A stretch of DNA of 64,000 nt from assembly GCA_947305245.1 (NCBI GenBank), contig CAMZDG010000009.1, positions 1 through 64,000 on the forward strand, written 5' to 3'. The translations under genes were made by a program, and so were the position numbers. Under the pieces are notes generated by a model. It saw only the letters and a list, made by a program, of their open reading frames with translations. It did not search any database and was not told where the DNA came from. The DNA is from an uncultured Lachnospiraceae bacterium. Lineage in GTDB: Bacteria; Bacillota; Clostridia; Lachnospirales; Lachnospiraceae. Positions 25,142 through 33,840 of this stretch are shown here, one piece after another; positions within the stretch are counted from its first letter, which is position 1; each line of letters begins with the position of its first letter.

Positions 25142-25170
25142 TTGACACTTCGTAATTATCATATTATATT
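25142..25170 (+). promoter_or_regulatory. Promoter of the XRE regulator gene
   Basis: TTGACA (25142-25147) and TATATT (25165-25170), 17 bases apart, 67 bases before the regulator start. A 7-bp inverted repeat AAAGTAA/TTACTTT (25187-25193 and 25210-25216) lies between promoter and start and could be its operator. Confidence 0.65.
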
Positions 25171-25237
25171 ATTTATTTGGAACCGTAAAGTAACTTCACT
25201 AATAAATATTTACTTTTAAGGTAAGTTGGGAGATAAA

Positions 25238-25978
25238 ATGAAATATTCGGCAAACGAAATAGGTAAGCGCATCCGCGAGGAACGAAAACGCATGAACTTA
25301 ACGCAAGAAGCCTTGGGGAAAAAGATAGGAATATGCGGAAAACAAATCTCTGAATACGAAAGCGGAAAAAATGAAAAGATTCCTCCTCTCGATAGCATGT
25401 TAGAACTATGCAATGTTTTTAACTGTGAATTGGGATATTTATTATGCGAGGAAAACTATGAACTAAAGACACAGACTGACACATACATTCATAAGAGCCT
25501 TGGGTTATCTTATGATGCCATGAAGAGTATAAGAACCATAACAAATCCTGGTAATCTGTCCATATCCAAAAAGCAAGTAACTTTTTCCACTGAAATTCCA
25601 AGTCTAGCTTTTAAGCATAAAACCGCTCAATGCACTAACGTTCTTAATTCCTTTCTGGAAACGCCAGAGTTTTTAAATCTAATAGCAAAGCTTCAAGAAT
25701 TGGATGAGTACCGCAAGGATTACCGATCTATTTTTGAACAAATCGGAAAAAAATTGGGTAATGAAATGTTTGATTATGCCCTCGATTTATTTCTAAACGA
25801 TAGGTACAATACCTCAGAACCTGATATCAAACCTCTTGACGACCGAGTCAAAAACGCTTTGCTCGAGATATCAAACGGGTTTGATTACAGGCGCGAACTC
25901 GAGGACAGAATAAAAATCACGAGATTTGAATTGTTCGAGATCCATAACAAACTTGTTGATCGTTTGTTTCCTCAGTAG
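25238..25978 (+). CDS. XRE-family transcriptional regulator
   Basis: The 246-residue protein starts with a classic Cro/CI helix-turn-helix (IGKRIREERKRMNLTQEALG, then GKQISEYESG) in residues 5-60. The rest is helical with no clear ligand domain. It is divergently placed to the PIN gene over a 154-base AT-rich region, which suggests it controls itself and that gene. GGGAG precedes the ATG at 25238; a TTG at 25226 overlaps that site. Strong hairpin follows the stop. Confidence 0.85.
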   Translation: MKYSANEIGKRIREERKRMNLTQEALGKKIGICGKQISEYESGKNEKIPPLDSMLELCNVFNCELGYLLCEENYELKTQTDTYIHKSLGLSYDAMKSIRTITNPGNLSISKKQVTFSTEIPSLAFKHKTAQCTNVLNSFLETPEFLNLIAKLQELDEYRKDYRSIFEQIGKKLGNEMFDYALDLFLNDRYNTSEPDIKPLDDRVKNALLEISNGFDYRRELEDRIKITRFELFEIHNKLVDRLFPQ

Positions 25979-25991
25979 TTCATTCTTTAAA

Positions 25992-26028
25992 ACACCAAGC
26001 CAGCGGCGTTGATCCACTGGCTTGGTGT
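25992..26028. terminator. Hairpin terminator between convergent genes
   Basis: A 12-bp perfect stem (ACACCAAGCCAG with CTGGCTTGGTGT) with a 13-base loop. On the minus strand it is followed by TTTTAAAG, on the plus strand by AT-rich sequence, so it may serve both the XRE gene and the gene at 26120. Confidence 0.6.
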
Positions 26029-26119
26029 CAAATATATGGCCAAATCATCTTATCTCTACAATCTCTACAAGTCTCAGTGCAAAATCATTTTTTATACTTC
26101 ATTCGTTATATTTTCAGTT

Positions 26120-26530
26120 TTAACCCAGAGACAATCCAAGCAGCTTTCTATCAAACAACAATTGTCTGACTTCTTCCGCTTCATAATAATCATTCATCAG
26201 CATTTGAGCGGTTTCTTGATCTACCAATCCTTTAGGCGCAAGATCCAAATGGAGCGTCACATAGCAATTATGGCACCAAAAGTTACGGCGATCGCGCACA
26301 GCATTTAATCGATTAATCTCCTCTTCCGAAAGTATGACTAACTGTCTCTCTGCCTGTATGGCATCTATTTTTCGAATCAATGCAGAAATATTATCCTTAT
26401 CCACTTCCCGCAAGCCAATCAGGAAAGGGGCTTTGCAAATTGAAGCATATAAACCTTCCAGGTTATGTTCTATGTACTGATAATGTTCTATAAGTTCGCT
26501 ATGCATCCTTCGAAATTCATTAAAAATCAT
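26120..26530 (-). CDS. Small HEPN-like protein (R-x4-H motif)
   Basis: The 136-residue helical protein contains DRRNFWCHNCY, an R82-x4-H87 pattern preceded by a long helix (EEEINRLNAVRDRRN), as in HEPN-type RNA-binding or RNase proteins. Such small proteins occur as toxin or substrate-binding partners. GGAGGAGA lies upstream of the ATG. It converges with the XRE gene. Family cannot be fixed from one motif. Confidence 0.5.
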   Translation of the reverse strand: MIFNEFRRMHSELIEHYQYIEHNLEGLYASICKAPFLIGLREVDKDNISALIRKIDAIQAERQLVILSEEEINRLNAVRDRRNFWCHNCYVTLHLDLAPKGLVDQETAQMLMNDYYEAEEVRQLLFDRKLLGLSLG

Positions 26531-26636
26531 TTATTTCTCCTCCATCAAACATGTTTAACATCACCCATGTGAGCGTAATGCGTCAAACCAAGATTCATTT
26601 ACGGCCGTCAGCGAACAAAATTCCATTAAGATCCGA

Positions 26637-26909
26637 TCAGTTCCTCCGCCTTCCTCCACAAAACTTTCTCAGCGTATTCTTCCCCATACTATCCGTCAGT
26701 GCCTCCGCCCCGATCAAGGCTTCGGTTCGTTTGTAAGACAGGCTATGTGTATCCGTTCCGACGAAATCTACCAAGTGATGTTTCAGAAAGAATATCCCGC
26801 GCACCCCCTGCTCATATTCCCTGTCCAGAAATTTCGGTGACTCGTCAAGGACCCACGCGCCGTCATCAATCCCATAGACGACATGCGTATGTATGTCAAT
26901 AACCTTCAC
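26637..26909 (-). pseudogene. Remnant of a CpsB/YwqE-type PHP tyrosine phosphatase
   Basis: The frame starts VIDIHTHVVYGIDDGA, the metal-binding start of CpsB/CapC/YwqE phosphatases, which control capsule synthesis. After about 40 residues it jumps to LVDFVGTDTHS, normally found near residue 190, and then reaches the C-terminus. About 150 internal residues are thus missing, including further metal ligands. A GTG start with AGGAGG upstream remains. It is most likely inactive. Confidence 0.65.
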
Positions 26910-26930
26910 CGAGGCCTCCTCCCTGCCATC

Positions 26931-26987
26931 TTAGAATTCATCGTCATCGTTGTCATCCATAAACTTATCATCCCCAAACAGTCCCAT
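26931..26987 (-). CDS. Possible 18-residue acidic peptide
   Basis: A GGGAGG site seven bases before an ATG opens a short frame giving MGLFGDDKFMDDNDDDEF. It lies just before the phosphatase remnant. The acidic end ...DDDEF recalls another acidic end near 29 kb. It could be a small protein or a leader. The ribosome site is the main support. Confidence 0.35.
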   Translation of the reverse strand: MGLFGDDKFMDDNDDDEF

Positions 26988-27083
26988 AGATTTACCTCCC
27001 ACCTGATTATTTAATAGTGTTTTCCAACACTTCATGGGATCTATCGTCTTTTTAATCTACCAGGCACTTCCGTTGATCACATA

Positions 27084-27251
27084 TTATTTGTTCCTTTTGG
27101 GAACAAAATACCCCAAATGACCTATTGGTACTGCAAAATCGCGATCCTTTTTTCCCGTACTCGTTTTCTCGTCACCCTTGCCACCTTTAGCTTTCTCGAT
27201 CTGTTCGTCCGAGATTCTTTTGTCTTCCTGTTTTTTATTGGTTTCTTTCAA
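27084..27251 (-). CDS. Double-glycine-leader peptide, orphan
   Basis: The 55-residue product begins MKETNKKQEDKRISDEQIEK followed by AKGG, a leader of the same general type as those at 15.5-16.6 kb. The core is Lys/Asp/Gly rich and ends HLGYFVPKRNK, without cysteine. The start is a TTG at 27251 because AGGGG is eight bases upstream; the open frame reaches further but has no site. It lies upstream of the GH2 gene's 3' end and has no visible transporter. Confidence 0.55.
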   Translation of the reverse strand: MKETNKKQEDKRISDEQIEKAKGGKGDEKTSTGKKDRDFAVPIGHLGYFVPKRNK

Positions 27252-27287
27252 ACTTATTTCCCCTTTCACATTTGGCACGGAATCATC

Positions 27288-28973
27288 TCAGACAGTTCTT
27301 ACAGCCTCCATGAGCGCCTGTGCAATTCCTTCCATCTCGCTTGGCTTTAGTTTACATTTCTTTCGGTCATAGGTCAGTATTCCGTTCGTCTCGTCCTCCA
27401 CGTCCGACACCTGCGTAAAGACGGCCGCACACAGTCCCCGCCTTGCAAGCGCTGCAATGTCATTCATGTATATGTCCCTTACGGCACGCGCGTATTCCTC
27501 ACGGCTTGCAAAGATCTTGTAGCCGTAGGTCTTCTCTGTGTTAAAGCTGTGCTCCGGGATCTTGAAAACATATCCACCAAATTCCGAAAGGACCTGCGGC
27601 AGGTCCCTGCGCTTTCCGAGGTGAAGCTTTTCAAAATATGTATGCAGGCTGTCCACGTCGCTCTTATTTTGATGAAACCATCCGCTGGTCGCGTCGATGA
27701 ATCCGTCCACGCCCAGAGCCTTGAATCGCTCGTATGCCTGATCCGCTTCAAACTGTCCCCAGCCCTCGTTAAAGATCGTCCAGTAAACGATGCAGGGATG
27801 GGAAGCAAGTTGCATGACCGTCCCCTCCATTCCCTGAAGGAACGCTTCCCGAGCCTTCGGGTCAGAGTGCATCTTTTTATCGCTCCTGCAATTCATGCCA
27901 AAGGTAGGAAGCACTGTGTCGCGAAGGAATCGGTAATCACCGTTATTTACCATGTCCTGAAGTACGGCCATGCCCAGCCTGTCGCAGTCATAGTAGAATC
28001 GCTCCGGCTCAACCTTTACGTGCTTTCGGAGCGCATTGAATCCGAGCTCCTTTAAAGTATGTATGTCCTTTTCGTAGGCGCCTGGAGTGGCAGGGGTATA
28101 GATGCCGTCGCTAAAATAGCCTTGATCCAAGAGCGCGTGAAAGAAGTATGGCTTTCCATTTAGGCATAGCCTCGGAATGCCGTTTCGTTCTTCCACCGTA
28201 AGGCTCCTAAGCGCAAAATAGGACTGCACGAAATCCTCTCCGCTTCTTAGCGAAAACTCGTATAGTTCAGGGCTCTCCGGGCTCCAGGTTCTTGGATTCT
28301 CCGGTCGGATCAATACCTCTCCGTCTGAAAGTTCATACTCCCGTCCCTCGCAGGTGATCACGCCCTCTAAAACGCCCTCTGCGCGGATTCTGACGCCTTT
28401 TTCATCCGTCCAAATTCTAAGCCGCTTTACGTAGGTTTCCGGTACGGGTTCCAGCCAGACGGTCTGCCAGATACCGCTTACTGGCGTGTACCACATCCCG
28501 CCCCTCTTTATTTTTTGCTTGCCATACGGGCTGATCCCGGAAAGGTCGTTGGTCGCAAAGACCTCCAATAGGTTTTCCCCTCCGCCGTATGTAACCTCCT
28601 TTGTGATCTCTGCAAAAAAGCCCAGGTATCCGTTGTCATTTTCACAGACCTTCTTCCCATTTACAAAGACTTCACACCTGCTGCTTACGGCCCCAAAATG
28701 CAAAAGTATTCTGCTCCCCTCCCAGTCCGCCGGGATCACAAACATTCGCTTGTACCTGAGAACGCTTCCGTAGGAAATCGGTTTGTCGCAAGTCGAAAGA
28801 AGGCTCTCCGGGCAAAAGGGTACCCGAATCTTTCCCTCACCGTTTTCATCCGTACTGAGCGTCCATTCCCCGTTCAGGCATAGCCACCTGCCCCGCCTAA
28901 GTTGCGGGCGCGGGTATTCCTCCCAAGGGATTCCTTCCAACGCTTCCCCTTCCGTCGTATATAATTTCTGCAT
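27288..28973 (-). CDS. Glycoside hydrolase family 2 enzyme, short form
   Basis: The 561-residue protein has the GH2 order: sugar-binding jelly roll (RRGRWLCLNGEWTLS), Ig-like domain, and TIM barrel with acid/base Glu in TIFNEGWGQ (about 400) and likely nucleophile Glu in VLSEFGGYVF (about 475). It is shorter than LacZ and lacks the C-terminal beta-galactosidase domains, so it resembles beta-glucuronidase or small GH2 forms acting on plant glycans; the exact substrate is unknown. No signal peptide. AAAGGAAAG precedes the ATG. Confidence 0.85.
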   Translation of the reverse strand: MQKLYTTEGEALEGIPWEEYPRPQLRRGRWLCLNGEWTLSTDENGEGKIRVPFCPESLLSTCDKPISYGSVLRYKRMFVIPADWEGSRILLHFGAVSSRCEVFVNGKKVCENDNGYLGFFAEITKEVTYGGGENLLEVFATNDLSGISPYGKQKIKRGGMWYTPVSGIWQTVWLEPVPETYVKRLRIWTDEKGVRIRAEGVLEGVITCEGREYELSDGEVLIRPENPRTWSPESPELYEFSLRSGEDFVQSYFALRSLTVEERNGIPRLCLNGKPYFFHALLDQGYFSDGIYTPATPGAYEKDIHTLKELGFNALRKHVKVEPERFYYDCDRLGMAVLQDMVNNGDYRFLRDTVLPTFGMNCRSDKKMHSDPKAREAFLQGMEGTVMQLASHPCIVYWTIFNEGWGQFEADQAYERFKALGVDGFIDATSGWFHQNKSDVDSLHTYFEKLHLGKRRDLPQVLSEFGGYVFKIPEHSFNTEKTYGYKIFASREEYARAVRDIYMNDIAALARRGLCAAVFTQVSDVEDETNGILTYDRKKCKLKPSEMEGIAQALMEAVRTV

Positions 28974-29012
28974 TTACTTTCCTTCTCTTTCTTCGCGCTT
29001 AGAGTCGCCAGC

Positions 29013-29121
29013 TTAGAAGTCATCCTCGTCATCGTCGTCAAAGTCATCCTTGAAATCGTCAGGCTGTCTCGTCCTCTGTTTTTTTGCTTTGAAGCTCTAT
29101 GTTTTTCAACTTCTCATCCAT
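29013..29121 (-). pseudogene. Frameshifted small acidic-tail peptide (uncertain)
   Basis: An ATG at 29121 with AAGGA upstream gives MDEKLKNIELQSKKTEDETA and stops. If one base near 29070 is ignored, the frame continues as DDFKDDFDDDDEDDF to a stop at 29013. The acidic end resembles the 18-residue peptide at 26.9 kb. It may be a broken small gene; evidence is thin. Confidence 0.3.
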
Positions 29122-29163
29122 TTTTCATCCTTTTTTTTGAATAAATCATGCTCTTTCACAGTC

Positions 29164-30183
29164 TTATCCCTTATTGTTTAGCGAAATCTGATATCGTTCG
29201 AGCGTCACGCCATCTCTTTCCCAGAAGACTGTTTCCACGTACTCCCCGCCGTTTGCGAGAATGGTGCGCCTGCTCGCTTCATTGCTCGGCTCGCAGCCGA
29301 CATGGAATTCATGGAATCCGAAAGAGGAAAGGTAATCCTTCGCTTTGGCGAGCATCCTCGTCGCATAGCCTTTCCGGCGTTCTGACGGGCGAACGGAGTA
29401 CCCGACGTGGCCGGTATACCTTGCCATGCTTTCATTGAGCTCATGATGTACCTGCATGCTGCCTACCATCTTCATATCCGATCTTCTGATGCAAAGAAGG
29501 ACCGTTCCCCTTGCGCCGCGTACGCCCGTTTCCCTTGCCGGATTCGCCCAGCCGATGCAGTAATCCGTGTACTCTTTCATATCGGGCATGCGCTTTAATG
29601 AAAAACATCCGTCGAATTCGGAATTTGCCTCCAGCATCTCCTGCCTGTAGGCAGAGATTTCGTCTGCGTAATCCTGCGTTGCTTCCACGAAAAGAAGCGC
29701 ATCACTGGCGGGATCGTCGCTCCCGCCTTGCGGATATATGACGGTGAATTTCTCGCATACGACCAGCGACTCGTCGGTAAACGGGATGCCGGATTCCTTC
29801 GCGCACTCCGCAAAGAACTTCCGGTGCACGTCCCTCCAATAGGTGAGCGACCGATCCCCTTCCCCTTCCGCATAGGCATGAAAATGCGGCACTTCCTTGA
29901 AGGGACGAAGATAGACGTCATAATCCCGGATCACGCATACGGCCTCATCCTTACTGTTCATGATCACGCTGTAGTCTCCTCGTTTTGGGAGCTCATCTAG
30001 TGCGTCTTCCGCGACGTAATCGTCATACGAACTCGCCGTGCCGAACTTGATCCCCTTGGCCACAAGCTCCGCGAGCCTGTCTGCTGTCTCGCAGTCTCCT
30101 CCGAAGGCCCATGCTTCGTACTCCGTATTCACGTCAATTCCGCTCTTTTGGCAGAACTCTGCCCATAACTGTTCTGGTGTCAT
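29164..30183 (-). CDS. ASCH-domain protein fused to a GNAT acetyltransferase
   Basis: The 339-residue protein has two parts. Residues 1-155 match the ASCH fold (ELWAEFCQKSG, YEAWAFGG, GIKFGTASSYDDY, HFHAYAEGEGDRSLTYWR), a PUA-like RNA-binding domain. Residues 175-335 are a GNAT domain (VGYSVRPSERRKGYATRMLA, the acetyl-CoA loop, then GCEPSNEASRRTI). The substrate is unknown; the pairing suggests an RNA-linked acetylation or two functions in one chain. The ribosome site is weak (GGAAAG, 13 bases before the ATG). Confidence 0.8.
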   Translation of the reverse strand: MTPEQLWAEFCQKSGIDVNTEYEAWAFGGDCETADRLAELVAKGIKFGTASSYDDYVAEDALDELPKRGDYSVIMNSKDEAVCVIRDYDVYLRPFKEVPHFHAYAEGEGDRSLTYWRDVHRKFFAECAKESGIPFTDESLVVCEKFTVIYPQGGSDDPASDALLFVEATQDYADEISAYRQEMLEANSEFDGCFSLKRMPDMKEYTDYCIGWANPARETGVRGARGTVLLCIRRSDMKMVGSMQVHHELNESMARYTGHVGYSVRPSERRKGYATRMLAKAKDYLSSFGFHEFHVGCEPSNEASRRTILANGGEYVETVFWERDGVTLERYQISLNNKG

Positions 30184-30220
30184 ATGATAAAATCACTTTC
30201 CGGCTATATTGTTTCTAGTT

Positions 30221-31297
30221 TCATGCCTGAATTGTTCCCCGTTTCAATGCCGCGGGGCACTTGTGTTTCATGCCTGGTCCGTACTGGCAATTTGGGCAGT
30301 TAAAGCACTTGACAAAGGGTGCGCCCGTAAGGGCGGCTTCGCAAAATGCCGGATCGGCAAGCACCGCGCGCCCGAGGTCCACGGTGTCGACCAAGTCGTT
30401 TTCGATGAGATACCGCGCCAGCTCGGGATCCAGGATCCCATTGACGCAGGAAACCGGCACACGCCCCTTGAAATGCTCATGAAACCTAACGCCCAGGGAG
30501 CAGATCAGATTGTAAGGCTCTCCCCGTTCCACCAAGGTCGGATCATCCCACTCGATTCCCGTAGATACCTGAAGGTAGTCGCATCCCGCCTTGACATATT
30601 CCTCCGCGATCCCGATTGCTGTTGCCACGTTCGGTTCCACGCCGACCGTACGAATGGAAATGATGAAATCCTCCCCGCACGCTTCTCGGATCATGCGTAT
30701 GATCTCGGCACCGAATCTGGCGCGGTTCTCGATGCTTCCGCCGTAGGCATCTGTTCTGTGGTTGGTCTTTTGCGAGATAAACTGATTGATCAGATAACCA
30801 TGGCAACCATGCAGCTGTATGCCGTCATAGCCAGCCTTCTTTGCGCGAACGGCCGCATCGAGGAAGAGCCCCTGCATCTCCTTGATCTCCTCAAGGCTCA
30901 TTTCCTTGGAAAGCACGTTAGGGTCTCTCGTGGGTACTGCAGAGGGACCGATGGCCGGCCCGCAGTCCGGATTCGAGGTGATGCCCGTGTGATTAAGCTG
31001 GATCAGGACGACCGCGCCGAATTCATGACAGGCATTGGTAATCGCTTTGTGCCCTGGAATCTGTGCATCCTCCCAAAGTCCCATGTGATTTTTCCAGAAT
31101 CTCCCGCCTGGTGCCACTGCCGTAGCTTCCACGCAGATCAGGCCGCATCCGTGCTCTGCACGCGCACGGTAATGCTCCAGGTGTTTCTCCGTCGCCATTC
31201 CGTCGGCCCCCGCGTAATCGAATTTCACCGTCGGTGCCATCGTCAGGCGATTCTTGATCTCTTTCCCGCGTATCATGATCGGATCACTTACTTTCAT
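30221..31297 (-). CDS. Old-Yellow-Enzyme family NADH:flavin oxidoreductase
   Basis: The 358-residue protein is an FMN-binding TIM barrel of the OYE/dienoyl-CoA reductase group: MAPTVKFDYAGADG near the start, catalytic HGCHGYLINQFISQKTNHRT and YGGSIENRARF. The C-terminal CFNCPNC ... KHKC is a four-cysteine cluster as in 2,4-dienoyl-CoA reductase types that bind 4Fe-4S, but the second flavin/NAD domain of those enzymes is absent. It should reduce activated double bonds. Start at 31297 follows GAGAGG; the frame extends 30 bases upstream. Confidence 0.85.
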   Translation of the reverse strand: MKVSDPIMIRGKEIKNRLTMAPTVKFDYAGADGMATEKHLEHYRARAEHGCGLICVEATAVAPGGRFWKNHMGLWEDAQIPGHKAITNACHEFGAVVLIQLNHTGITSNPDCGPAIGPSAVPTRDPNVLSKEMSLEEIKEMQGLFLDAAVRAKKAGYDGIQLHGCHGYLINQFISQKTNHRTDAYGGSIENRARFGAEIIRMIREACGEDFIISIRTVGVEPNVATAIGIAEEYVKAGCDYLQVSTGIEWDDPTLVERGEPYNLICSLGVRFHEHFKGRVPVSCVNGILDPELARYLIENDLVDTVDLGRAVLADPAFCEAALTGAPFVKCFNCPNCQYGPGMKHKCPAALKRGTIQA

Positions 31298-31337
31298 GTT
31301 CTTTCCTCTCGTTTTCTTTTTAGGCAAAGCCCTTTAA

Positions 31338-31460
31338 ATTCTTATCTCGCGCAAAATAATCTCTGCATACTTTCCAAGAATTCTTATGTCGCGCTAAATA
31401 ACTTCACATACTTTCCAAGAATTCTTGCGTCGCACAAAATCATCTCTGCATACTCTCCCA
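31338..31460. repeat. Three tandem 41-42-bp repeats
   Basis: Units start ATTCTTATCTCGCG (31338), ATTCTTATGTCGCG (31380) and ATTCTTGCGTCGCA (31421), each ending in a CATACTTTCCAAGA-like string. They fill most of the 290-base gap between divergent genes (31298-31588). No open frame or promoter of note. Confidence 0.8.
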
Positions 31461-31588
31461 CAGGTTTATACTAACACATTCTCAGGCAAAAAGGAATGAA
31501 AGAAAATGAAAGAAATTGCGCGAGTTTAAAACTTTATCCCCTTTTATTCGTCTATCTCATCAGAAGGCTAAAACAGGGAGGCTAGATC

Positions 31589-32278
31589 ATGAACAAGTTT
31601 TCTATAATGTTGATTTGGATGATGATAGCGGCGGCGCTGCTCAGCACAGACATGGGCGGCGGATATGCGGGCCGCAACAGTTCCCAGGGTAAGGGCAGCC
31701 ACTTTCTTCTCAATCAGGAAATTTTCCGTTATGACGTTGCGGGAAAGATTGGCTCGCACGTCTATTATTCCTATAATGTCATTGAGGGCAGGAACCTGAC
31801 CGACGAGGAAGAGGCCGAAGTCTGGGAATACTTAAGGCGCGTGGATCAGGAGCTCACGGAGGATGTGTTTGTCACCGGATTTGGAAAATCGAGCATAACT
31901 GGTCGCTGGATCTTCAACGCAGAGCAGTACATAAACGGCGCAGTGGTCCCTGAAGTGCGTTACCGTTCAGACATCGATACAGCGAAGCCGAGTCTTGTCC
32001 TTACGAGGGGAACGCCCCTCACGGAGCTTGACACTTCATGGTCGATCGATCCGCAGGCCCTGATCCCGGACGTAAAGGCGAAGGCCTTGGCGCACTCGCA
32101 CGAGCTTTGCAATTATGTCGCCGACGGCCTTCACGTCAAGTATCTCCTGGCTTACGATGTTCTTACGGACACCCTCCAATACGAATTCATCATCAATGAA
32201 ACCAGCTACATCTACATCGACGCCTTCACCGGCGAAATCCTCAAAGAATACTACTGGGATGGGATTTACATCGACTAA
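31589..32278 (+). CDS. Secreted or membrane-anchored protein with PepSY-like end
   Basis: The 229-residue protein has a signal-like N-terminus (FSIMLIWMMIAAALLSTDMG). The last 60 residues (YLLAYDVLTDTLQYEFIINE, then YIDAFTGEILKEYYWDG) resemble a PepSY unit, where a strand pair ends in DAxTGEIL. PepSY domains inhibit peptidases or bind at the cell surface. GGGAGG precedes the ATG. A strong hairpin follows, so it is a single-gene unit. Confidence 0.65.
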   Translation: MNKFSIMLIWMMIAAALLSTDMGGGYAGRNSSQGKGSHFLLNQEIFRYDVAGKIGSHVYYSYNVIEGRNLTDEEEAEVWEYLRRVDQELTEDVFVTGFGKSSITGRWIFNAEQYINGAVVPEVRYRSDIDTAKPSLVLTRGTPLTELDTSWSIDPQALIPDVKAKALAHSHELCNYVADGLHVKYLLAYDVLTDTLQYEFIINETSYIYIDAFTGEILKEYYWDGIYID

Positions 32279-32329
32279 AGGACTATATCGACTAAAGGAC
32301 TAAAGCCCGCACCATTGGTTTATACCTGC

Positions 32330-32367
32330 GATGGCCCCGTGGCAATGTGAGTTGCCACGGGGCCATC
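32330..32367 (+). terminator. Strong hairpin after the secreted-protein gene
   Basis: Perfect 16-bp stem GATGGCCCCGTGGCAA / TTGCCACGGGGCCATC with a 6-base loop, 52 bases after the stop. It lacks a long U-run (TATAATCC follows), so termination strength is inferred from the stem. Confidence 0.6.
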
Positions 32368-32505
32368 TATAATCCAGCTTCCAACGCGTTCTCTTGGCTT
32401 AATTCTGTCTTGTAAACTTAGCTTTTGTTCGTCTTGCAAGCTTCACTTAATTCCATCGCGTTCTCTTGGCTTAATTCCGTCTCACTGGCATTGTTTTCAA
32501 ATGTT

Positions 32506-32720
32506 TGTGGCTAAAATGCCTGAAACGCCCTGTTTAGTCACAAGCATCTTCCGTCTCCCTTCATTTTGAAGCAATTTTACATTCATCAAAGCTCTTCGAG
32601 AAGGAAGAATTGCATCTAAAATCAGCGTTTTTCACTTTCGGGGCAAAATTTTCCAGAATAATCGAATGAAAATGAAGTCAATCTGTGGCTAAATCACGAC
32701 ATTCTGTCATTTTAGTCACA
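32506..32720. repeat. Two TGTG(A/G)CTAAA palindromic repeats
   Basis: Copy A: TGTGGCTAAAA (32506-32516) and TTTAGTCACA (32533-32542). Read on the other strand it matches the 15-kb copies, including a following AAAATGAAGG. Copy B: TGTGGCTAAA (32684-32693) and ATTTTAGTCACA (32709-32720), preceded by AAAATGAAG. The 32368-32778 gap contains no gene. Confidence 0.7.
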
Positions 32721-32778
32721 TTTCTTTGTTTTCATGGGCGAAAAATGCGATTCCGGCAAAACCATCCTTCAAATCCTT

Positions 32779-33840
32779 TTAATCTTCACTTGCTTCTTTC
32801 ATGCCTTCAACTTTTTTCATGCCTTCGACTTCTTTCATACCTTCAACTTTTTTCATGCCTTCGACTTCTTTCATGCCTTCAACTTTTTTCATGCCTTCGA
32901 CTTCTTTCATACCTTCGACTGTTTTCATGCCTTCGACTTCTTTCATACCTTCGACTATTTTCATGCCTTCAATGATGGCTTGCAGCTCTGCAACTTTCCT
33001 CTCAGCCTCGTCAGCCCTTGCCTTCTCCTCCGCGGTCTTTGCCTTCTCCACGTCAGCTCTTGCCTCTGCCTCGTCAGCCCTTGCCTTCTCCTTCTCGGTG
33101 TTTATGCGCTCCAACGCCTGGCCTTCCTCTAGTGCCTTTCTTCTGATACTCTCTTCCGATTCCCACAGTCTCATATATCGAACTGACACCTCCTCGTCAT
33201 GCTTGACACTATCCACCATCTGGTGGAGGTTCCACAACTCATCCGTAATGGCGTTCTTAGGCGTGCTGCACTCCGCGTACCTCAAGAACTGGCAGAGCTC
33301 CTCTGACTCATCATCCGGATTCCCCTTCGTGTTCAGAAAGATCATTGTCGCGCCGTCGTCATACGGCATTTCCGGGACTTCCAGACAAGCCTTTCTCACG
33401 GTATGCCTCATGCGGTTCAGGCCAAAGGGATCAAAGGGTATGATCATGATCATGATTAGCTTTCTCAGTTTTCCGTATTCCTCTCCGGCCTTCAAGCCCC
33501 GTCCGTCCAGCTTCGCCCTGTAGAACCGCATCCGTTTCGGAATCGCCTTTACAGCCTTTTCATGATCCTCTTTTTCGGCTTCAACGTCATACACTGCCGT
33601 CTCGCCTTCTCCGTCTTCTTCCTCCAAATACGCATCCAGTATCGCGCCGTGCTGGTCCGGGTCGCTCCCAAAATACACGCTTTGCGAAACCACCTTTAGT
33701 TTCCCAATTTCTCAGTTTAAGATGAGTCTGAGAAGATGCCTTGAAAAGGCCTCTCCGTAGTCGGGATGCGTCACCATCGTCCCAAACAGGAAATTGTCCA
33801 ACAGATTCAATTCTTCCAGTCTTCTTCGTTCACTTGCCAT
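32779..33840 (-). pseudogene. Rpn-family PD-(D/E)XK nuclease/transposase-like gene split by a stop codon
   Basis: The start (ATG 33840, GGAGG upstream) gives MASERRRLEELNLLDNFLFG, the typical opening of Rpn/PDDEXK putative transposases. A TGA at 33712-33714 interrupts; the same frame continues EIGKLKVVSQSVYFGSD with the nuclease residues in LDAYLEE and YDVEAEKED. The interrupted residue is usually Arg, so CGA-to-TGA or AGA-to-TGA is likely. The C-terminal part is a coiled coil ending in ten VEGMK(K/E) repeats. Rpn proteins promote recA-independent recombination. Without readthrough the gene is dead. Confidence 0.75.
32793..32975. repeat. 18-bp tandem repeats encoding VEGMKx hexapeptides
   Basis: About ten 18-bp units, alternating two near-identical forms, encode KVEGMK/EVEGMK at the end of the Rpn-like gene. 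This is a coding minisatellite, prone to length change. Confidence 0.85.

Noticed and set aside
32801-33523. Plus-strand repetitive Ser/Phe/Pro frame
   Set aside because: Mirror of the VEGMK repeats in the Rpn-like gene.
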